In this document: positions 38,201 through 45,413 of the stretch, in pieces
How positions within the stretch are numbered: position 1 is the first letter of the stretch
Layout of the letters: every line of letters begins with the position of its first letter
Assembly: GCF_900108315.1 (NCBI RefSeq)
Contig: NZ_FNVB01000007.1
Coordinates: 310,001-374,000 of the forward strand
DNA: 64,000 bases
Reading direction: 5' to 3'
Source: Saccharopolyspora kobensis
GTDB lineage: Bacteria > Actinomycetota > Actinomycetes > Mycobacteriales > Pseudonocardiaceae
Notes under the pieces: generated by a model
What the model was told of the DNA's origin: nothing
The model's database searches: none
What the model saw: only the letters and a program-made list of their open reading frames with translations
Program-made: the position numbers and the translations under genes

Positions 38201-38418
38201 CCTGGTTGCAGTGGATGTGGGCCGGGCTGCTCGGTGACGCGCTGCCGCCGGTCGACGGGTCGCTGCTGGAGCTCGGCGCTCATTCGCTCAACGCGCTGAT
38301 CGCGCTGGCCCGGATCGAGGAGGAGTTCGGGGTGTCGTTGACGATCCTCGACTTCTTCGCCGATCCGTCCGTCGCGGCCATGGCCGCGGCTCTGCGCGCG
38401 GAAGGGGTGCAGCGATGA
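35260..38418 (+). CDS. NRPS module (condensation-adenylation-carrier)
   Basis: 1052 residues starting at an ATGA overlap. The C domain (about 20-450) has HHTVFDG at 151-157, an intact HHxxxDG. The A domain (about 470-960) has VMFTSGSTGKPKGV, NLYGPTETH, YRTGDQ, RNDDQVKIRGFRVELGEIE and NGKVDRN, all core motifs present. The carrier domain has LELGAHSLNALIAL. Reading the specificity pocket by eye against GrsA gives D-V-Q-Y-C-S-L-A-V-K, which I cannot assign to an amino acid. No thioesterase domain is fused; a separate thioesterase follows, overlapping by four bases. It would condense an upstream carrier-bound donor with its own amino acid. Confidence 0.93.
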   Translation: MTATVVPVEGRDEQDPAAAPLTESQLGLLVVHRSVPAAHLYNVVAEIGLDPVFDGVRVRSALADVLAVQPALRSALRESPRPHAHVAEPVPASRVPVGLAQASAAEFDAEKQSLLAELASTAFDLADPPLLRAAHLRAADGSRAVLLLAVHHTVFDGFSLRPFVDDLSKALTGTLDVGALQKKRERAMRKELQAQVAAADTAEAEAAVEAMAELLRQISPTVLHPRPNRPTSTDFSGDRVELRFTAEENRLIDQACGALGISAFTFFSAIYAAVLARHSGQDSVVFGAPLMARRTVGSFDLCGFFVNTLPLVVDVPWQVSFEAYLRDHVVPRVQEVKSNAAVPFTRVVRRVDPGRGGNRNPLFSCMLAMQDSTEVAGDSPVRELREHGTGTAKFDLWLGVTPTGDGWLLELEHDRTLLPPEIVDGIAGSLRSALRAVAADTDVRLSDLFTDASAVETERADGLGVQPAAPDLDGWLRKACAARPDAIAVDERDRQVSYAELDASAGALAVRLQQCGVRAGDVVGLATGSLLDTIVAILAVLRLRAAYLPLDSSLPDERLAYMLDKAECRVAVADAPVPGVRVVAPGDADPADLPEQPGTDADAVYVMFTSGSTGKPKGVLMHHAPLVNLTAWQVDALAMDSTTRFLQYAPGGFDVSFQEIVPTLVAGGTVVARDDVDRRDFPALVRHVRDKAVTHVYLPVAALAPFVQAVEAAGERLPSLRWLCVSGEQLVMTAQIRRFFAQRPGVELVNLYGPTETHAVTTFSPTAADHWDSHVPIGRPITGVTAQVVDRTGHLAPRGVLGELLLGGRCPAHGYVNDPQRTDERFLPDPRRPAGRRYRTGDQVMWAADGQLVFLGRNDDQVKIRGFRVELGEIEAAAQELPGVRLAVAAVDGDAAARRLLLFLTTQPDSAPDPAEVRRELAARLPGYMVPAVVVAVERIPTTANGKVDRNALVAAAADLLAEDDRAAAPAASLSADPVEAWLQWMWAGLLGDALPPVDGSLLELGAHSLNALIALARIEEEFGVSLTILDFFADPSVAAMAAALRAEGVQR

Positions 38419-39092
38419 CCAGCGCGTTGGCGTCGCTGCTCGTGCCGATCAAGCGGGGCTCCGGGCCGCTGTCGGTCGTGCTGCCGCCCGCGGGCGGTGG
38501 TGTCGGGCCCTGCCTGGGTGCGGCCGCGCACCTGGCTCGGCGCGGGCCGGTGCAGGGCGTGCGGGCCAGCGGCCTGATGGCCGGGGAAGAACCGGACACC
38601 GAGGTGGCGGCGATGGTGGAGCGCTACTGGGCGGCGCTGGAGCCGCTGGACGCGCCGAGCGTGCTGTTCGGCTGGTCGCTCGGCGGCTCGCTGGCCTGGG
38701 AGCTGGCGCTGCGCTACGCCGAACGCGGACGACACCCGGCCGTGGTGATGGTCGACAGCCCGGCCGTCGCCGAGCCGGTGCCGGAGGACCAGCGCGACCA
38801 CCTGCGGGACCTGATCGCCGGTGGCGCGGACGACGAAGCACTCCGCGCGACCACCGATGCGCACATCACCGCCGCATCCGAGTACCAGGCGCGGCAGTGC
38901 TATCCGGGGCCTGCCCTGCTCGTGGCGTGCCGCCGGGAGAACCCGGCCCACGCGGCGGCGTGGCGGGGCCTGGCCGGTCACCTGCGCATCGCGGAGGTCG
39001 ACTGCGGGCACTTCGAGGTGCTCGCGCGCCCGCACCTGGCCGAGGTGCTCGGCCATCTTGACGAGTTCCTGAACGCCCTGGAGCGAGCATGA
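38415..39092 (+). CDS. Stand-alone thioesterase, active-site intact
   Basis: A 225-residue alpha/beta hydrolase of the thioesterase type, starting in an ATGA overlap with the NRPS. The elbow FGWSLGG carries Ser88, a candidate Asp is 114 (MVDSP), and the His is in DCGHFEVL near residue 200. The LPPAGGG oxyanion segment is normal. Because the NRPS has no fused TE, this protein may release the product or proofread carriers. It contrasts with the first cluster gene, a similar fold with lost residues. A weak hairpin (about 39094-39113) follows. Confidence 0.85.
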   Translation: MTSALASLLVPIKRGSGPLSVVLPPAGGGVGPCLGAAAHLARRGPVQGVRASGLMAGEEPDTEVAAMVERYWAALEPLDAPSVLFGWSLGGSLAWELALRYAERGRHPAVVMVDSPAVAEPVPEDQRDHLRDLIAGGADDEALRATTDAHITAASEYQARQCYPGPALLVACRRENPAHAAAWRGLAGHLRIAEVDCGHFEVLARPHLAEVLGHLDEFLNALERA

Positions 39093-39150
39093 CACCCCGT
39101 GTGCCAACGGGGGGTCGGAGTCCTGTTCAACCGCATTTCAAGGGATCGTG

Positions 39151-39951
39151 ATGCAACCCAGCCACGAGAAACCGCAGAACGCGAGAACAACGCCAAGCGC
39201 GACCACCGCTGAGAACCCCGTAGCCGGGGGACGGGCCGAGCTTGCGATCGTCACCGGCGGTACCCGGGGCATCGGCGCGGCGCTGAGCGCGCGGCTGATC
39301 AAGCTCGGCTACCGGGTGATCGCGGTGTACCGCACCAGCGGCGGCGCGGCGGACGGCACCGGAGCGCTGCCGGTTCAGTGCGACATCTCCGATCCGCAGG
39401 CCGTGGCAGCGTTCGCCGATCAGGTCCTCGACGAGCACGGCACGCCCGCGGTGCTGGTGAACAACGCCGGCATCAACATCGACCGGCCCTTCCTGGAGCT
39501 GACCGGCGCCGACTGGCAGCGGGTCATCGACACCAACCTGTCCGGACCGTTCCACCTGATCAAGGCGTTCGCCCCGGCGATGCTGGCGGCGGGCGCGGGA
39601 AACATCGTCAACATCGGCGCCACGACCGGGATCCGCCCGCGGTCCAACGGCGTGAACTACGCGGCGAGCAAGGCCGGGCTGCTGCAGCTCACCAAGTGCC
39701 TGGCCACCGAGCTCGCCCCCGCGATCCGGGTCAACTGCCTGATCCCGGGCATGACCGAAACCGACGAGCTCATCACCCGATTCCGGCTCGACGACCCGGA
39801 GCACCGGGCCGCCGTGCTGGCCGAGATCCCGCAACGTCGCATCGGTTCCCCCGACGACATCGCCGACGCCCTGGAGTTCCTGGTCAGCGCGCACAGCAGC
39901 TACCTCACCGGGCAGAAGCTGATCGTCGACGGCGGCCAATTCATGTGGTAG
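39151..39951 (+). CDS. FabG-like SDR with catalytic Ser replaced by Ala
   Basis: 266 residues from the ATG at 39151 (AGGGA five bases upstream). NAD(P)-binding glycines are in VTGGTRGIGAAL, with NNAG, and the active-site YAASK is present. The residue 13 before the Tyr, Ser138 in FabG (NIGS), is Ala here (NIGATTG), so the usual Asn-Ser-Tyr-Lys set is incomplete; the following Thr might substitute. It is likely a ketoacyl- or aldehyde-reducing enzyme of the cluster, or a dehydrogenase with altered chemistry. It lies six bases before the ProA-like gene. Confidence 0.82.
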   Translation: MQPSHEKPQNARTTPSATTAENPVAGGRAELAIVTGGTRGIGAALSARLIKLGYRVIAVYRTSGGAADGTGALPVQCDISDPQAVAAFADQVLDEHGTPAVLVNNAGINIDRPFLELTGADWQRVIDTNLSGPFHLIKAFAPAMLAAGAGNIVNIGATTGIRPRSNGVNYAASKAGLLQLTKCLATELAPAIRVNCLIPGMTETDELITRFRLDDPEHRAAVLAEIPQRRIGSPDDIADALEFLVSAHSSYLTGQKLIVDGGQFMW

Positions 39952-39957
39952 GAGACC

Positions 39958-41223
39958 ATGACTGACGAACTGCTCCGCGCGGCCCGGCTCGCCTACGACA
40001 CCGCACCTCCGGTCGGTGACCCGGCGTTCCTGCGCTATCCCGCCGAACTCGCCCGTGCCCTCAGCGAATCGTGGCCGCTCGTCCTGGAGGCCAACGCCCG
40101 CGACGTGCAGGCCGCTCAGGACCGCGGTCTGCCGCCCGTCCTGCTCGACCGGATCCGGCTCGGGGAGGCGCACCTGGAGCAGCTGCGGGCGTTGACCCGC
40201 AGCGTGGCCGCTGAGCTTCCCGACGTGCTCGAGCCCGGTCCGGAGACTCCGGTGGGCAAGACCGCATCGCTGCGCAAGGTGCCCAAGCCGCTGGGCGTCG
40301 CGCTGATGGTCTACGAAGCGCGGCCGACGGTCACCGTGGAGGGCGCGCTGCTCCCGGTGGTCACCGGCAACGCCGTGATCCTGCGCGGCGGCAAGGAGAT
40401 CGCCGCCACCAACGCGGCGCTGTCCACTGTGGTGGACAAGGCGCTGGCGGCGTCCGGCCTGCCGATCGGCATGGTGACCACGCTGGACGATCCGAGCCGT
40501 GCCGTGCTGCGCGAGCTGCTCGGTCGCGGCGACGCGATCGACGTGCTCATCCCGCGCGGCAGCCCGTCGCTGATCGACTACTGCCGGACCACGAGCACGA
40601 TCCCGGTCATCGCCAGCGGCGGCGGCGTCAACCACCTCTACGTGCACGAGTCCGCCGATCTCGCGCTGGCCGCGGCGGTGGCGCTGGACAGCAAGCTCGC
40701 CGAGCCCACCGCCTGCAACACCCTGGAGCTGGTCCTCGTCGACGAGCAGGTGGCGGCGCCGTTCGCCGCGGCGCTGGCAGAGGCCGCCGATCAGGAGGTG
40801 ACGTTCCGCCTCGACGAGCGCATCACCGCTCCCGCCCGCGCCGACGGCGCGCTGTGGCGGATCGGGGAGCTCGCCGAGCACGACTTCGGACGCGAGTTCC
40901 TGGAGCCGGCGATCGGCGTCCGCGCCGTGGCGGGCCTGGCCGACGCGGTCGAGCACATCCGCCGGTTCGGCTCGATGCACACCGAAGGCGTGGTCTCCGG
41001 TGACGAGCGGGTCGCCGCGGAGTTCGTCAAGCGGGTCGACGCCGCCGCGATCGTGGTGAACGGATCGCTGCGGCTGCACGACGGCCCCACCCTCGGCCTC
41101 GGCGCCGAGGTCTCCATCAGCACCGGCCGCCTGCACGAGCGCGGCCCGGTGACGATGCGCTCGCTGTTGACCCACACCTGGCTGGTGGCGGCCAACGGCA
41201 CGCTGCGCAGCACGGTCAGCTGA
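39958..41223 (+). CDS. ProA-like gamma-glutamyl phosphate reductase
   Basis: A 421-residue aldehyde-dehydrogenase-fold protein matching ProA throughout: PLGVALMVYEARPTVTVEGA, ILRGGKEIAATNAAL, DVLIPRGSPSLI, the catalytic Cys253 in EPTACNTLELVLV, and GAEVSISTGRLHERGPV. ProA reduces glutamyl-5-phosphate to the semialdehyde with NADPH. No ProB kinase gene accompanies it, so it may use a kinase from primary metabolism or another activated carboxylate, such as a carrier-bound acyl group. It is sandwiched between the SDR and a carrier protein, which argues for a specialised role rather than proline synthesis. Confidence 0.87.
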   Translation: MTDELLRAARLAYDTAPPVGDPAFLRYPAELARALSESWPLVLEANARDVQAAQDRGLPPVLLDRIRLGEAHLEQLRALTRSVAAELPDVLEPGPETPVGKTASLRKVPKPLGVALMVYEARPTVTVEGALLPVVTGNAVILRGGKEIAATNAALSTVVDKALAASGLPIGMVTTLDDPSRAVLRELLGRGDAIDVLIPRGSPSLIDYCRTTSTIPVIASGGGVNHLYVHESADLALAAAVALDSKLAEPTACNTLELVLVDEQVAAPFAAALAEAADQEVTFRLDERITAPARADGALWRIGELAEHDFGREFLEPAIGVRAVAGLADAVEHIRRFGSMHTEGVVSGDERVAAEFVKRVDAAAIVVNGSLRLHDGPTLGLGAEVSISTGRLHERGPVTMRSLLTHTWLVAANGTLRSTVS

Positions 41224-41246
41224 AACCCGCACCTGGAGGAGGAACC

Positions 41247-41528
41247 ATGTCCACAGCCACGCTCGACCGCGCCGCGGTCGCCGAAGCGGTCAAACGAGTG
41301 GTCATCGCCGAATCGCGGATTTCCCTCACCTCGGACCAGATCCCGGACGACGAGCTGCTCAACGGGGACCGGTTGTCGGTCAACTCCCTCGGCTTCGTGG
41401 GAATGCTGATCCGCCTGGAGGACGAGCTGGACGTCGAGCTCTCCGACGACCTCTTCGTCGGCCGCCAGTTCCACACCGTCGACGACCTGATCAACGTGAT
41501 CCTCCAGGCCGCGGAGGTGGCGGCGTGA
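41247..41528 (+). CDS. Free carrier protein 2 (ACP)
   Basis: A 93-residue acidic carrier protein with GGAGGAGG before the ATG. The attachment Ser is in RLSVNSLGFVGMLIRLEDELDVELSDD, where the common DSL is NSL. It is translationally coupled to the TrpB2-like gene (GTGA overlap), suggesting that amino-acid modification occurs on this carrier or that the amino acid made is loaded onto it. FabG/ProA lie just upstream. Confidence 0.85.
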   Translation: MSTATLDRAAVAEAVKRVVIAESRISLTSDQIPDDELLNGDRLSVNSLGFVGMLIRLEDELDVELSDDLFVGRQFHTVDDLINVILQAAEVAA

Positions 41529-42871
41529 ACGGCTTTCTTCCCGGCAGTTGGCGCAGCGTGCTGCCGCACATCGACGAGCTCCCGGCCGACCGCAGCCCGC
41601 GGGTGACCAGCGGGCAGGGCGTGCAGGCCAACCTGCCGATGGAGCTGGTGCGGCAGAGCATCTCGCGCAAGGAGTACTGGCCGATCCCCGACGAGGTCGC
41701 CGACGCCTACCGGAAGTTCCGGCCGACTCCGCTGTGGCGGGCGACCGGTTTCGAGCGGGCGATCGGCGCCCGCGTGCCGGTCTACGTGAAGTACGAGGGC
41801 GGCAACATCTCCGGCAGCCACAAGCTCAACACCGCGCTCGCGCAGGCCTACTACTACTCGCGGGCCGGGGTGAAGGAGCTGGTGACCGGGACCGGCGCCG
41901 GGCAGTGGGGCACGGCGCTGGCCGCGGCGTGCGCCCTGTTCGGCCTGCGCTGCACGGTGTTCATGGTCGGGTCGAGCCTGAGCCGCAAGCCCTACCGCGG
42001 CGTGCTCATGCGGATGCTGGGCGCCGAGGTCCACGCCAGCCCGAGCGGCCTGACCGCGGTCGGTCGCGACCACGACGGCAGCCGCGGCAACAGCCTGTCG
42101 CTGGCCATCGGCGAGGCGGTGGAGTACGCCAAGGCCACCGACGGTGCCGCGTTCAGCATCGGCAGCGGCGAGACCTACAGCATCCTGCACCAGTCGGTGA
42201 TCGGGCAGGAGGCGCAGGTGCAGCTGGCCGAGCTCGACGCCGACGTCGACGCGGTCGTCGGCTGCGTCGGGGCGGGCTCCAACTTCGGCGGCATCGCGCT
42301 GCCGTTCCACGCCGAGGCCGTCGCCACCGGCACACCCGCACCGCTGCTGGTGGCCGCCGAGTCCAGCACCACGCCCAAGCTGAGCCGCGGCGTCTACGCC
42401 TACGACCAGACCGACGCGACGGGAACCGGGCCGCTGGAGGCGATGTACACCATCGGCAGCGACTACGTCATCCCCGACTCGCACTCGGCGGGCCTGCGGT
42501 TCCACGCCGCGGCGAAGGTCGTCTCGGCGATGCGGCACGCCGGTCAGGTCGAGGCGATGGGCATCGGCCAGGTCGAGGCGCTGGAAGCGGGCCGGCTGCT
42601 GACCGTGCACGAAACCGTGCTGCCCGCACCGGAGTCCGGTCACGCGCTGGCGGCCGCGGCGAAGCTGGCGACCGGCACCGCCGAAGGCATGCGCGCCGAG
42701 CGCGGCGTGCTGGTGTGCGCCAGCGGTCACGGCTACCTGGACCTGGCCGCCTACCAGCAGTTCCTCGACGGCGAGCTCAGCGACGTCGCGCCGCTTCCGG
42801 AGGCGCTTTCGGCCGCGGTGTCCGGGCTCGACCGGGTGGGCGAGCTCTCGACGGCGGGGAGGCGGCCATGA
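41525..42871 (+). CDS. TrpB2-like PLP enzyme without the tryptophan-synthase Glu
   Basis: A 448-residue fold-type II PLP enzyme close to TrpB2: RPTPLWRA, YVKYEGGNISGSHKLNTALAQAYYYS (PLP Lys100), GAGQWGTALAAACALFG, KPYRGVLMRMLGAEV, GCVGAGSNFGG (phosphate loop), VCASGHG. In TrpB the Glu of the TETGAGQ motif helps activate indole. Here that position (122) is Gly (VTGTGAGQ). It therefore likely performs a beta-substitution or elimination on Ser, Thr or a carrier-bound analogue with a nucleophile other than indole. It is coupled to the carrier protein upstream and to the BtrH-like gene downstream. No TrpA is present. Confidence 0.85.
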   Translation: MNGFLPGSWRSVLPHIDELPADRSPRVTSGQGVQANLPMELVRQSISRKEYWPIPDEVADAYRKFRPTPLWRATGFERAIGARVPVYVKYEGGNISGSHKLNTALAQAYYYSRAGVKELVTGTGAGQWGTALAAACALFGLRCTVFMVGSSLSRKPYRGVLMRMLGAEVHASPSGLTAVGRDHDGSRGNSLSLAIGEAVEYAKATDGAAFSIGSGETYSILHQSVIGQEAQVQLAELDADVDAVVGCVGAGSNFGGIALPFHAEAVATGTPAPLLVAAESSTTPKLSRGVYAYDQTDATGTGPLEAMYTIGSDYVIPDSHSAGLRFHAAAKVVSAMRHAGQVEAMGIGQVEALEAGRLLTVHETVLPAPESGHALAAAAKLATGTAEGMRAERGVLVCASGHGYLDLAAYQQFLDGELSDVAPLPEALSAAVSGLDRVGELSTAGRRP

Positions 42872-43929
42872 CGGTGCGCTCCGAGCTGCTCGATTGCGTG
42901 CAGGCCAACCTCGCGGTGCTGGCCGACCACCACCACGGCGCGGGCACGCACCTCAACCTCGGCGCGGCGCTGCGCTTCCGGTGGCGCGCCGGGCAGCTGC
43001 CCACGGTCGAACCGACGCTGGAGCAGCACCTCTCGGACGCGGAGAGCCTGCTCGGCCTGCGCCTCGTTGACCGGCGCGCGGTCACCGACGGCCCGCTGAC
43101 CGAGGCCGTGCGGCCGGGCGAGCAGGCCTACGTCATCGCCGACGCGTACGAGCTGCCGTGGGTGCCGTACTTCCAGCAGCGGCACATGGAGCACAGCTTC
43201 CTGCTCACCGCCGACGGCGAAGTGGTCGACGCCTACGCCAATGACACGCAGTGGGGCCCGGCGAAACCCGGCACCTGGCAGTACCCGGGTCTCCGGGTAG
43301 CGGGGGAGGTCCTGCACTTCGCACCCGGTGCCGCGCCGAGTCCCGTCGCGTCGCTCGACGGCGGCGAGGTCGAGGAGTACGTGTCCGCCTACGAGTCCGA
43401 GCCGGACCGCGTGGCGGCGCTGGACCGGCTGACGCTGGAAACCTGGCTGCTGGCCCGTTCCCGGAAGCTGCACGCCGCCTTCCGCGAGCACCGCGGCCTG
43501 CCGGCGCCGACCGCGCTCGCCGAGCACCTGGGCCGCTGGGACGCGCTGGTCGAGCAGACCTACCTGGCCTACCGGCGCGTCGTGCGCGGCAGGCCCGAGC
43601 CCGCTGCCGTGGTGGAGCGCTTGCGGGCGGTTCTCGTCGCCGACCGCGAGGTGTTCGCGCTCGGCGACGAGCGGTGGCGGCGCTCGGTCGCCGGGGTGGT
43701 GGCGTCGGTGCTGGACGTGTCCGAGCAGCAGCTGCTCGGTGGCGTCAGCTTCACCTCGCTGCCGCGGTTCAGCTCGTTCCGGCTGGTGGAGATCGTCGAG
43801 CAGCTGGAGAGCGAGCTGGGCGCCGACATCGACGCCGCCGACCTGCTGCCCGAGAACCTGCACCGCCTCGACGACCTCTGCCAGGTGATCCGGCCACCGG
43901 CGGTGCGCACGGAGGGAGTTCTGCCATGA
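42868..43929 (+). CDS. BtrH/C39-like acyltransferase fused to a carrier domain
   Basis: 353 residues starting in an ATGA overlap. Residues 1-180 resemble BtrH-type transacylases of papain-like fold: Cys10 (LLDCVQANLAVL), His in YFQQRHMEHSFLL (106 or 109) and Asp in VVDAYANDTQWG (121/126), a candidate Cys-His-Asp set. Residues 190-270 are helical. Residues 275-345 look like a carrier protein: LGGVSFTSL, SSFRLVEIVEQLESELG, ADIDAADLLPENL, with Ser in place of the usual Asp before the attachment Ser. In butirosin synthesis BtrH moves an acyl chain from ACP to the aminoglycoside. Here the acceptor is unknown. The fusion is unusual. Confidence 0.65.
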   Translation: MTVRSELLDCVQANLAVLADHHHGAGTHLNLGAALRFRWRAGQLPTVEPTLEQHLSDAESLLGLRLVDRRAVTDGPLTEAVRPGEQAYVIADAYELPWVPYFQQRHMEHSFLLTADGEVVDAYANDTQWGPAKPGTWQYPGLRVAGEVLHFAPGAAPSPVASLDGGEVEEYVSAYESEPDRVAALDRLTLETWLLARSRKLHAAFREHRGLPAPTALAEHLGRWDALVEQTYLAYRRVVRGRPEPAAVVERLRAVLVADREVFALGDERWRRSVAGVVASVLDVSEQQLLGGVSFTSLPRFSSFRLVEIVEQLESELGADIDAADLLPENLHRLDDLCQVIRPPAVRTEGVLP

Positions 43930-45413
43930 CGTTGCTGCACGAACTGCTCGACGACGCGGCCGAGCGGTGGCCCGGTCGTCCGGCGATCACCGCGGCGGGT
44001 CGCACGCTGACCCACCTCGAACTGGCCGCGGCGAGCCGCCGTCTGGCCCGGCTGCTGCACGAGCGCGGTGTCCGGCGCGGACAGCGCGTCGTCGTGGTGC
44101 TGCCGTCGAGCGTGCTGCACCCGGCGCTGATCTACGCCGCATCGCGGATCGGCGCGGTCATCTCGGTGCTGCACGAGCAGACCACCGATCGCGCGCTGGA
44201 GCACGTGCTCGACGACTGCGAGCCCGTGCTGGTCGTCTCCGACGACGTCTCCGAGCCCGCTCGCGATCGCGGGATCGCGGTGCTGAGCAGCGCGGAGCTC
44301 ATCGAGCGGCTGAGCGGGGGAGCGCAGGAGGCGCAGGAGGTGCCGGAGCGGGAGCCGCTGGCGGTGGACCCGCTGTTCCTGATCTACACCTCCGGCACCA
44401 CCTCGGCGCCGAAGGCGGTCGTCAGCACGCACCAGCAGGTCACCTTCGCGGTGGCGGCGATCCAGTCGGTGCTGCGCTACCAGGACACCGACGTGGTGTA
44501 CTGCCCGTTGCCGATGTCCTTCGACTACGGCATGTACCAGCTGTTCCTGGGCGCGGCATCGGGCGCGCACGTCTGGCTCGGCCGGCCGGCCGAGGTCGGC
44601 CCGAGCCTGGTGACGAACCTGGTGGAGGCCGGTGCGACCGTGCTGCCCGCGGTGCCCGCGGTCGCCGACGCGCTGGGCAGGCTGCTGGCCCGGCGCGCGG
44701 CGGTGGTGCCGGCGATCCGGTTGGTGACCAACACCGGTGCGGCGATGCCCGCGGAGGCGCTGGCGCGGCTGCGCGCGGCGATTCCCGGGCTGCGGGTGCA
44801 GCTGATGTTCGGGCTCACCGAGTGCAAGCGCGCGACGATCGCCGAGCCCGACGACGACCTGCGGCGCCCAGGCACCTGCGGGCGCGCCCTGCCCGGTACC
44901 GAGGTGTTCACAGTGGACGGTGACGGGCGCAGGCTGGCGCCGGGCGAGGTCGGCGAGATCACCGTGCGCGGGCCTAACGTGATGGCAGGCTACTGGCGGC
45001 AGCCGGAGATGTCGGCCCGCCGGTTCCTGCGCCGCGACGAGCTGTTCCCGGAGCTGCGCACCGGCGACTACGGATGGGTCGACGAGGACGGCCACCTGTT
45101 CTTCGAGGGCCGCCGCGACGACATCTACAAGGAGCGCGGTTTCCGGGTCAGCGCCACCGAGGTGGAGGCCGCCGCGCGGCGCGTCCCCGGGGTGAGCTCG
45201 GCTGCGGTGCTGCCGCCCGAGGGGCAGCGGCGGGCGGTGCTGATGGTCGTCGCCGACACCGGGCCCGACGAGGTGCTGGCGGCGATGCGCGCCGAGATCG
45301 AGGAGTTCAAGATCCCCGGCCGGTGCCTGGTGGTCGAGCGGATCGCGTTGACCCGCAACGGGAAGGTCGACCGCAAGGCGATGACCGCGATGCTGGAGGC
45401 CGATCATGGTTGA
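43926..45413 (+). CDS. AMP-forming acyl/amino-acid ligase (stand-alone adenylation)
   Basis: A 495-residue ANL-family enzyme, four-base overlap at the start. Core motifs: LIYTSGTTSAPKAV (P-loop; Gly before Lys replaced by Ala-Pro), MFGLTECKRA, RTGDYGWVDEDGHLFFEGRRDDIYKERGFRVSATEVE, and C-terminal NGKVDRKAM with the catalytic Lys. It lacks a carrier domain, so it should adenylate a carboxylic or amino acid and load one of the free carriers. Position between the BtrH-like and BtrK-like genes suggests a role like BtrJ (loading the acid that is then decarboxylated on the carrier), although BtrJ itself is from a different ligase family. Confidence 0.85.
   Translation: MTLLHELLDDAAERWPGRPAITAAGRTLTHLELAAASRRLARLLHERGVRRGQRVVVVLPSSVLHPALIYAASRIGAVISVLHEQTTDRALEHVLDDCEPVLVVSDDVSEPARDRGIAVLSSAELIERLSGGAQEAQEVPEREPLAVDPLFLIYTSGTTSAPKAVVSTHQQVTFAVAAIQSVLRYQDTDVVYCPLPMSFDYGMYQLFLGAASGAHVWLGRPAEVGPSLVTNLVEAGATVLPAVPAVADALGRLLARRAAVVPAIRLVTNTGAAMPAEALARLRAAIPGLRVQLMFGLTECKRATIAEPDDDLRRPGTCGRALPGTEVFTVDGDGRRLAPGEVGEITVRGPNVMAGYWRQPEMSARRFLRRDELFPELRTGDYGWVDEDGHLFFEGRRDDIYKERGFRVSATEVEAAARRVPGVSSAAVLPPEGQRRAVLMVVADTGPDEVLAAMRAEIEEFKIPGRCLVVERIALTRNGKVDRKAMTAMLEADHG

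Noticed and set aside
35260..38418. A confident substrate prediction for the NRPS adenylation domain
   Set aside because: The pocket residues read by eye (D-V-Q-Y-C-S-L-A-V-K) match no code I can recall with certainty. A profile-based prediction would be needed.
39958..42871. proA and trpB2 as primary-metabolism genes
   Set aside because: No proB, trpA or other trp genes are nearby, both sit in a coupled carrier-protein operon, and the TrpB2 lacks its key Glu.
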